Below, piece after piece: positions 30,894 through 35,338 of a stretch of 35,338 bases of DNA. The position numbers and the translations under genes are program-made. Below the pieces are notes generated by a model, which had not been told where the DNA came from, did not search any database, and saw nothing but the letters and a program-made list of their open reading frames with translations. Every line of letters starts with the position of its first letter. The stretch's first letter is position 1. This DNA comes from an uncultured bacterium (GTDB lineage: Bacteria > Cyanobacteriota > Vampirovibrionia > Gastranaerophilales > Gastranaerophilaceae), in NCBI GenBank assembly GCA_900319365.1, contig ONOE01000003.1, positions 1-35,338 of the forward strand, written 5' to 3'.

Positions 30894-31898
30894 TTACTTA
30901 TTCATTGCTTCTGCTACTGCAACAGCGCATGCAACGGTTGCACCAACCATCGGGTTGTTACCCATACCGATAACACCCATCATCTCAACGTGAGCGGGAA
31001 CTGAAGAAGAACCTGCGAATTGAGCATCGCTGTGCATTCTGCCCATTGTATCAGTCATACCGTAAGATGCGGGACCTGCAGCAACGTTATCAGGGTGTAA
31101 TGTACGACCCGTGCCGCCGCCTGAAGCAACTGAGAAGTATTTTCTGCCATGCTCCCAGCACCATTTCTTATATGTACCTGCAACAGGGTGTTGGAATCTT
31201 GTAGGGTTGGTTGAGTTACCTGTGATAGAAACATCAACGCCTTCTTTTTCCATAATAGCAACGCCTTCGTTTACATCATCAGCTCCGTAGCATTTAACTT
31301 TTGCTCTTTCGCCGTCTGAGAACGGAGTTTCTTTAACAACTTTTAATTCGCCGGTTTTATAATCATAATCTGTTTCAACATAAGTGAAACCGTTGATTCT
31401 TGAAATGATATAAGCTGCATCTTTGCCTAAACCGTTTAAGATAACTCTTAAAGGAGTTTTTCTTACTTTGTTAGCGTTTTTAGCAATACCGATTGCACCT
31501 TCTGCAGCTGCGAATGATTCGTGTCCTGCTAAGAAACAGAAACATTTTGTTTCTTCTCTTAAAAGCATAGCGCCTAAGTTACCGTGTCCGATACCTACTT
31601 TTCTTCTGTCGCCTACAGACCCCGGAACAGCGAATGCCTGCAAACCTAAACCGATTGCTTCAGCAGCATCGGCAGCATTTTTGATGCCTTTTTTAATTGC
31701 AATGGCACAGCCTAAAGTGTATGCCCAAGATGCATTATCAAATGCGATAGGCTGAATCCCTTTAACAACGGCATTTACATCAATGCCTTTTGATAAACAT
31801 AAATCACGTGCTTCTTCAAGATTTTTTAAACCGTATTCGGATAAAACTTTCTTCAAAGTAGTTTCACGTCTGTCTTGTCCTTCAAATTGTACTGTCAT
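30894..31898 (-). CDS. GGGtGRT protein, function unknown
   Basis: The 334-residue protein belongs to the GGGtGRT family, named for its motif SGGGTGRT, here at 259-266. The family has no assigned function. Other conserved-looking stretches are KVGIGHGNLGAMLLREETKCFCFLAGHESFAAAEGA, GNSTNPTRFQHPVAGTYKKWCWEHG and the end SSSVPAHVEMMGVIGMGNNPMVGATVACAVAVAEA. It has a Gly- and Ala-rich cytoplasmic character with no signal peptide. Cysteines occur at 34, 64, 119, 121, 203, 247 and 324. It follows the NifU-like gene by 45 bases on the same strand, and AAGGAA precedes its ATG. The two form one operon. Confidence 0.92.
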   Translation of the reverse strand: MTVQFEGQDRRETTLKKVLSEYGLKNLEEARDLCLSKGIDVNAVVKGIQPIAFDNASWAYTLGCAIAIKKGIKNAADAAEAIGLGLQAFAVPGSVGDRRKVGIGHGNLGAMLLREETKCFCFLAGHESFAAAEGAIGIAKNANKVRKTPLRVILNGLGKDAAYIISRINGFTYVETDYDYKTGELKVVKETPFSDGERAKVKCYGADDVNEGVAIMEKEGVDVSITGNSTNPTRFQHPVAGTYKKWCWEHGRKYFSVASGGGTGRTLHPDNVAAGPASYGMTDTMGRMHSDAQFAGSSSVPAHVEMMGVIGMGNNPMVGATVACAVAVAEAMNK

Positions 31899-31943
31899 AT
31901 TATTAATTCCTTATTTCCAATTTTACATTTTTGTTTTGTTAAA

Positions 31944-32645
31944 TTATTCTTTTCTCGGATCAATATATTTAACCGCATCGGCATATCGACCATAAGTACC
32001 GACATTCTTTTCGTAAGCTTCTTTTATGTCAACGCCTTTTTTAACTGCGTCCATAAATTTGCCTAAGTTAATGAATTGGTATCCGATAACTTCATCATTT
32101 TTATCAAGACCGAGTTTCAAGATATAACCTTCGGTTAATTGAAGATATCTTACGCCTTTTTGTTTTGTTGAGTGGATTGTACCGCACATAGAGCATAAAC
32201 CCTTGCCTAAGTCTTCCAATCCTGCGCCGACAGGCAAGCCGTTTTCTGAGAATGCGGTTTGAGTTCTGCCGTAAACGATTTGTAAGAATAATTCTCTCAT
32301 TGCAACGTTAATAGCATCGCAAACAAGGTCGGTATTCAAAGCTTCAAGGATTGTTTTGCCCGGAAGAATTTCTCCTGCCATTGCAGCAGATTGAGTCATA
32401 CCCGAGCAGCCGATTGTTTCAATCAAGGCTTCTTGAATGATACCGTCTTTAACGTTAAGAGTTAATTTGCAGGTACCTTGTTGAGGTGCACAGCAGCCAC
32501 AACCGTGAGTAAGACCGGAAATGTCTTTAATTTCTTTGCATTTTGTCCATTCTCCTTCTTGAGGAATAGGAGCAGGACTTCCTTTTACGCCGCGTCTTAC
32601 AACACATTCGTTTTGTATTTCTTGAGTAATTTGTATATTAGCCAT
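31944..32645 (-). CDS. NifU-like iron-sulfur scaffold protein linked to GGGtGRT
   Basis: The 233-residue protein resembles the N-terminal domain of NifU/IscU scaffolds. Cysteines correspond in pattern to the three scaffold ligands: HGCGCC (Cys49, 51, 52), GCSGMTQSAAM (Cys80, compare the IscU GCGSAIASSS) and LCSMCG (Cys151, 154). Extra cysteines (14, 36, 59, 109) and an N-terminal 45-residue segment go beyond IscU. It probably binds an iron-sulfur cluster. It is the first gene of a two-gene operon with GGGtGRT, with AAGGGAG before the ATG. No cysteine desulfurase lies nearby. A cluster-delivery role for the pair is inference. Confidence 0.85.
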   Translation of the reverse strand: MANIQITQEIQNECVVRRGVKGSPAPIPQEGEWTKCKEIKDISGLTHGCGCCAPQQGTCKLTLNVKDGIIQEALIETIGCSGMTQSAAMAGEILPGKTILEALNTDLVCDAINVAMRELFLQIVYGRTQTAFSENGLPVGAGLEDLGKGLCSMCGTIHSTKQKGVRYLQLTEGYILKLGLDKNDEVIGYQFINLGKFMDAVKKGVDIKEAYEKNVGTYGRYADAVKYIDPRKE

Positions 32646-32677
32646 TTTTTACTCCCTTCACCTTATATACACTATTA

Positions 32678-32705
32678 ATTTTATTTCCTCAAAACATTTC
32701 GTCAA
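32678..32705 (-). promoter_or_regulatory. Promoter of the NifU-like/GGGtGRT operon
   Basis: On the minus strand TTGACG (32700-32705), 16 bases and TAAAAT (32678-32683). The start near 32671 gives a leader of about 26 bases before the ATG. Confidence 0.65.
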
Positions 32706-32779
32706 GAAGATTGAATTTTTCCGAAAATAATGATAAAGTAAGTTTATGTTCGGTAATTAAAGAATTGAGGCTTTTGTAT

Positions 32780-33478
32780 ATGAAAATAATTAAAAATAAT
32801 GCATTCACTTTGGGCGAAGTTCTTATGGCTATTTTGGTTGTAGGTATTGTTGCGGTCTTGGTTATCCCGAGTATCAGCAGAAGTATTAATGCCAAATCAA
32901 AAATGTCTTTGTTAAAAAATACGGTTTCAAGTGTAACAAATGTCGTTCAAAAAGAGTTGTCAAGAGCAAGAACAGATGATGTTACCATGACAAATATTTA
33001 TAATAATCCGAAAGCTTTTTTGGAAGAATTTGATATAGCACCTTCAGGCGAAGCTTTTGCATCTTCTTACAGAAAGATTACGGGTAATACAAAAGCGAAT
33101 GTTACCATTCCTAAAAATGAAGGAACTACTCAGGCAAAAGCCCTGTTAAAAAACGGTGTAGGAATAGGTTTGGTAAATAATTTATACGGCAAAGATGCAA
33201 CGGGTGTAATTATCGATTTAAACGGCGATAACAAACCTAATGTTGTCGGAGAAGATTACTTTGTGTTCCAAATTTCTTGGAGTGATGATGCCTCTAAAAA
33301 CGGCAATACCGGCATTCATAACGGCGACGTCGGAGGATATTTCAACGGCGGAAGCGGGGATGCAAATTCTCAAGAATCATCTGCCTCTTTAAAAACCGCT
33401 TGCAAAGGCGGCAACGGTGCGGCATGCTACAGAATGGTCGAATTGTCAGGATTTGATCCCGAATATTTGGAAAAATAA
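32780..33478 (+). CDS. Type IV prepilin-like protein 1
   Basis: The 232-residue protein has a class III signal: a short positive leader MKIIKNNA, then FTLGEVLMAILVVGIVAVLVIP. Prepilin peptidase would cut between Ala8 and Phe9, leaving Glu at +5 of the mature helix. The -1 residue is Ala, not Gly. The rest is a globular domain with DLNGDNKPNVVGEDYFVFQI near 165 and a Gly/Asn/Ser-rich stretch; two Cys near the C-terminus may form a disulfide. It is a pseudopilin or minor pilin rather than a major one. I chose ATG 32780 (GAGG upstream) over an earlier in-frame TTG. Confidence 0.88.
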   Translation: MKIIKNNAFTLGEVLMAILVVGIVAVLVIPSISRSINAKSKMSLLKNTVSSVTNVVQKELSRARTDDVTMTNIYNNPKAFLEEFDIAPSGEAFASSYRKITGNTKANVTIPKNEGTTQAKALLKNGVGIGLVNNLYGKDATGVIIDLNGDNKPNVVGEDYFVFQISWSDDASKNGNTGIHNGDVGGYFNGGSGDANSQESSASLKTACKGGNGAACYRMVELSGFDPEYLEK

Positions 33479-33493
33479 TTAAAAGGAGAAATA

Positions 33494-34159
33494 ATGGAAA
33501 ATAAAAATAAAGCGTTTACGCTCACGGAATTGCTGCTTTCTTTAGGAATTGTCGGTGTTCTTGCGGTTATGGTAATCCCATCTCTTGTCGGGCATGTATA
33601 TAACAGAGTTTATTCAAACCAGATAAAAAGTATGTCCTCGACTATAGAAAACCTTGCACAAGATGAACTTTTAACAAAGGCAACCCGTGATATGTCGCTT
33701 ACGGATTTTAAATCCGCTTCAACCCTTTTAACGACAAAACATTTTTCGATTTCGAAAAAATGCTCGGCTTCAAGTGCACTTAAAGATTGCTGGAATACAA
33801 CCGCAGCATCAGGCAAAAAGCAGTCAAAATATAAAACTTTGAAAGGTAAAGCATCTTCGATTACTAACCCCGGCGATACGGTAATTTTGACAAACGGTGT
33901 AATGTTTGGTTATACGCCCGTTGATAATGGCGGAAAAACAACAGGTTATGTCATAATGGACGTAAACGGTGTTGACGGACCGAATATCTATGGCAGAGAT
34001 GTTTTCGCCTTCTATGTAACTTCAAAAGGCTATGTTGATGATGAAGTTTTGAATGATTCTGATGTTTCTGTTGAAACAAAAATTGCGGATTGCAAAAAAG
34101 GAAATGCTCTCAGATGCTTTGGCGCATTAAAAGATAATTCATGGAAAATGGATTATTAA
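33494..34159 (+). CDS. Type IV prepilin-like protein 2
   Basis: The 221-residue protein starts MENKNKA and FTLTELLLSLGIVGVLAVMVIP: the same class III signal as protein 1, with Ala at -1 and Glu at +5. Its globular part shares the MDVNGVDGPNIYGRDVFAFYV motif with protein 1 (DxNGxxxPNxxGxDxFxF) and has Cys pairs near 100 and 205-213. AAAAGGAG precedes the ATG, 15 bases after gene 1, so the two are cotranscribed paralogues. The assembly machinery is not in this window. Confidence 0.9.
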   Translation: MENKNKAFTLTELLLSLGIVGVLAVMVIPSLVGHVYNRVYSNQIKSMSSTIENLAQDELLTKATRDMSLTDFKSASTLLTTKHFSISKKCSASSALKDCWNTTAASGKKQSKYKTLKGKASSITNPGDTVILTNGVMFGYTPVDNGGKTTGYVIMDVNGVDGPNIYGRDVFAFYVTSKGYVDDEVLNDSDVSVETKIADCKKGNALRCFGALKDNSWKMDY

Positions 34160-34164
34160 TATAA

Positions 34165-34632
34165 ATGAACACCGTTAAATATTCAAAATATTTATACAAA
34201 TCTCCGATTGGATATTTGACATTCTGCATAGAAAATGATTTTGCGCTTGTGGGGCTAAAACCTGCTCAAAGTGATTTTATCCAGGATAGTGGAACTCCGT
34301 TTTCAAATAAAATTAAACAGGAGTTAGAAGAATATTTTTCTTACGAGCGAAAATATTTTGATATAAATATAAAATTTTACGGTACGGATTTTCAAAAATC
34401 TGTTTGGAGTGAACTTTTAAAAATTTCTTATGGGGAAACCGAAACTTACGGGCAAATTGCGCAAAATATCGGAAATGTAAATTACTCAAGAGCAGTCGGC
34501 AATGCTTGCAACAAAAATCCCGTCATGATAATCGTTCCGTGCCACCGTGTGGTATCATCAAACGGCAAACAGGGCGGATACGCCTACGGTGCGAAAATAA
34601 AAAGTTACCTGCTGAATTTGGAAAGTAAATAG
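34165..34632 (+). CDS. ogt: Methylated-DNA--protein-cysteine methyltransferase
   Basis: This protein removes alkyl groups from O6-methylguanine by transfer to its own cysteine. The 155-residue product shows the active-site VPCHRVV with Cys126, the preceding Asn-containing GNACNKNP stretch, and the RAVG helix of the winged domain (SRAVGNACNKNPVMIIVPCHR). It starts five bases after prepilin 2 without a ribosome site and so may be translated by coupling. Length is normal for Ogt-type enzymes. Confidence 0.95.
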   Translation: MNTVKYSKYLYKSPIGYLTFCIENDFALVGLKPAQSDFIQDSGTPFSNKIKQELEEYFSYERKYFDINIKFYGTDFQKSVWSELLKISYGETETYGQIAQNIGNVNYSRAVGNACNKNPVMIIVPCHRVVSSNGKQGGYAYGAKIKSYLLNLESK

Positions 34633-35168
34633 GGCTAAAACTGCTATAGAAAGCAGGTCGGTCTTGTGCCCGTATTTTCTTGGCGAACATTATGAAATGT
34701 CGGTCGGCATTGCTATGCCGATAAAAATTATTCATAGGTGGCATTGTGTCCATATTTATTTGTATGACAAGGCGATTCTTTTGTCTCTACCTATGGGATA
34801 TGGTGCCCGCAGGGCGGGTGAGGGTTGATAAAATGATGAAAGTTGGGCATATCTGCCCAACGATAAATTTTTCGTGTTGGCATAGCAATGCCAACCTACT
34901 AAAAGCCCGTAGGTCAAGCAAATTGAAATATTACAAAACAAAATATTGTCATTACTTATAAATTTGCCTGACAAAAAATGTCAGGCAAGGTCAAATTTTT
35001 TAAAATCTCTTTAATATTTAATGGTAAAGTCCTTGCCTGACCTACTTTTTTACCATTTTTAAACACCATAAAGAAGGTAGGTTGGGCATACCTGCCCAAC
35101 TCCCAACTCAAAATGGACATAAAATATAATAATAAAAGACTATGAAACAAGTCCATAGTCTTTTATAA
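34633..35168. repeat. Repeat-rich non-coding space
   Basis: No gene is seen in 536 bases. Palindromes: TCGGCAT-TGCT-ATGCCGA (34704-34721), GCCCGCAGGGCGGGTGAGGG (34806-34825), GTTGGGCA-TATC-TGCCCAAC (34842-34861), GTTGGCAT-AGCA-ATGCCAAC with CTACT (34876-34900), TTGCCTGACA/TGTCAGGCAA (34964-34988), TTGCCTGACCTACT (35032-35045) and GTTGGGCA-TACC-TGCCCAAC (35081-35100). A TAGTC-rich hairpin after 35130 (AAAAGACTATG/CATAGTCTTTT) may be the terminator of the tRNA-Leu gene. Confidence 0.65.
35137..35165. terminator. Hairpin after tRNA-Leu
   Basis: AAAAGACTATG pairs with CATAGTCTTTT around a 7-base loop. It lies directly 3' of the minus-strand tRNA-Leu and can end its transcript. Confidence 0.65.
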
Positions 35169-35250
35169 TGTCGAGGAAGGGACTCGAACCCTCAAGGAAT
35201 TACCCACATGAACCTGAATCATGCGCGTCTACCAATTCCGCCACCCCGAC
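35169..35250 (-). tRNA. trnL: tRNA-Leu (CAG)
   Basis: Acceptor GTCGGGG pairs with CCTCGAC (one G-T pair), with discriminator A. The D arm is TGGCGGAATTGGTAGACGC, anticodon stem CATGA/TCATG with loop TTCAGGT (anticodon at 35214-35216), a class II variable arm and T arm GAGGGTTCGAGTCCCTT. The 82 bases contain no CCA. Confidence 0.96.
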
Positions 35251-35338
35251 ATGTGCATCTACTTTATTTAATTGTCAAAATGTTTGTGTCGGGTCTGCGG
35301 AAGTTGACTCAAGGTCAACCCTCTCGGGAAATGATACT
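35251..35338. other. Window end, unassigned
   Basis: A small inverted repeat GTTGAC-TCAAG-GTCAAC is followed by CCTCTCGGGAAATGATACT, which resembles bases 126-144. On the minus strand a TTGACA lies about 20 bases upstream of the tRNA-Leu, but no -10 box fits it. I cannot assign this segment. Confidence 0.3.

Noticed and set aside
34746..34961. Overlapping frames of 71-76 codons on both strands after ogt
   Set aside because: They lie entirely on palindromic repeats, which read open on both strands by their symmetry.
35260..35338. Part of a tmRNA or another stable RNA at the window end
   Set aside because: Neither a tRNA-like end nor a tag frame could be recognised in the 80 bases available.

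Overview
The window looks like chromosomal DNA from a non-photosynthetic relative of Cyanobacteria (Melainabacteria/Vampirovibrionia, probably a gut Gastranaerophilales). The inference rests on a Ycf23/DUF561 gene followed by a Ycf63-type MlaE permease, both families typical of cyanobacteria and plastids. Low G+C, many TPR proteins, cyanobacterial-style prepilins and an anaerobe-type GGGtGRT/NifU-like gene pair fit the same picture. No photosynthesis gene is present. This placement is read from protein features and is not a phylogeny.

Layout. 1-1000: the 3' tip of a 5S rRNA gene, a second 5S-like copy interrupted by a hairpin, and a third short 5S tail, each followed by its own terminator; then repeat-rich non-coding DNA. 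1012-8075: ftsH, an HtrA-like protease (minus strand), ycf23, an mlaE-type permease, and an operon of ssb, a four-carbon acid sugar kinase and a PdxA-family dehydrogenase. 8137-8502: a small gene broken by an in-frame TAG. 8536-10937: prephenate dehydratase (minus) divergent from a phosphohexomutase. 10983-18624: a ribosomal protein operon (S10, L3, L4, L23, L2, S19, L22, S3, L16, L29, S17, L14, L24, L5, S14) with a near-consensus promoter and a terminator directly after S14. 18888-23088: proS and three minus-strand genes (a TPR protein, a secreted protein, a small unknown). 23199-26582: a large TPR protein, a TIGR02757 protein, and coaD (minus). 26979-30328: a coiled-coil protein, then rpmG, tRNA-Trp, secE, nusG, rplK and rplA. 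30433-34632: a cupin, the NifU-like/GGGtGRT pair (minus), two prepilins and a methylguanine-DNA methyltransferase. 34633-35338: repeats and a tRNA-Leu(CAG) gene (minus).

How the parts work together. Translation and its coupling to transcription dominate: fifteen ribosomal proteins of the S10/spc block, L33, L11, L1, SecE, NusG, ProS and two tRNAs. NusG binds S10, so the two blocks are functionally linked. The kinase/PdxA pair resembles threonate/erythronate catabolism.

The least explained signals are: the uncharacterised GGGtGRT/NifU-like pair; a matching stem-loop in front of both rplK and rplA; several genes whose promoter -10 box sits so close to the ATG that the mRNA would be leaderless; the 5S tail-terminator array; and modular intergenic repeats that recur in the same order at distant loci.
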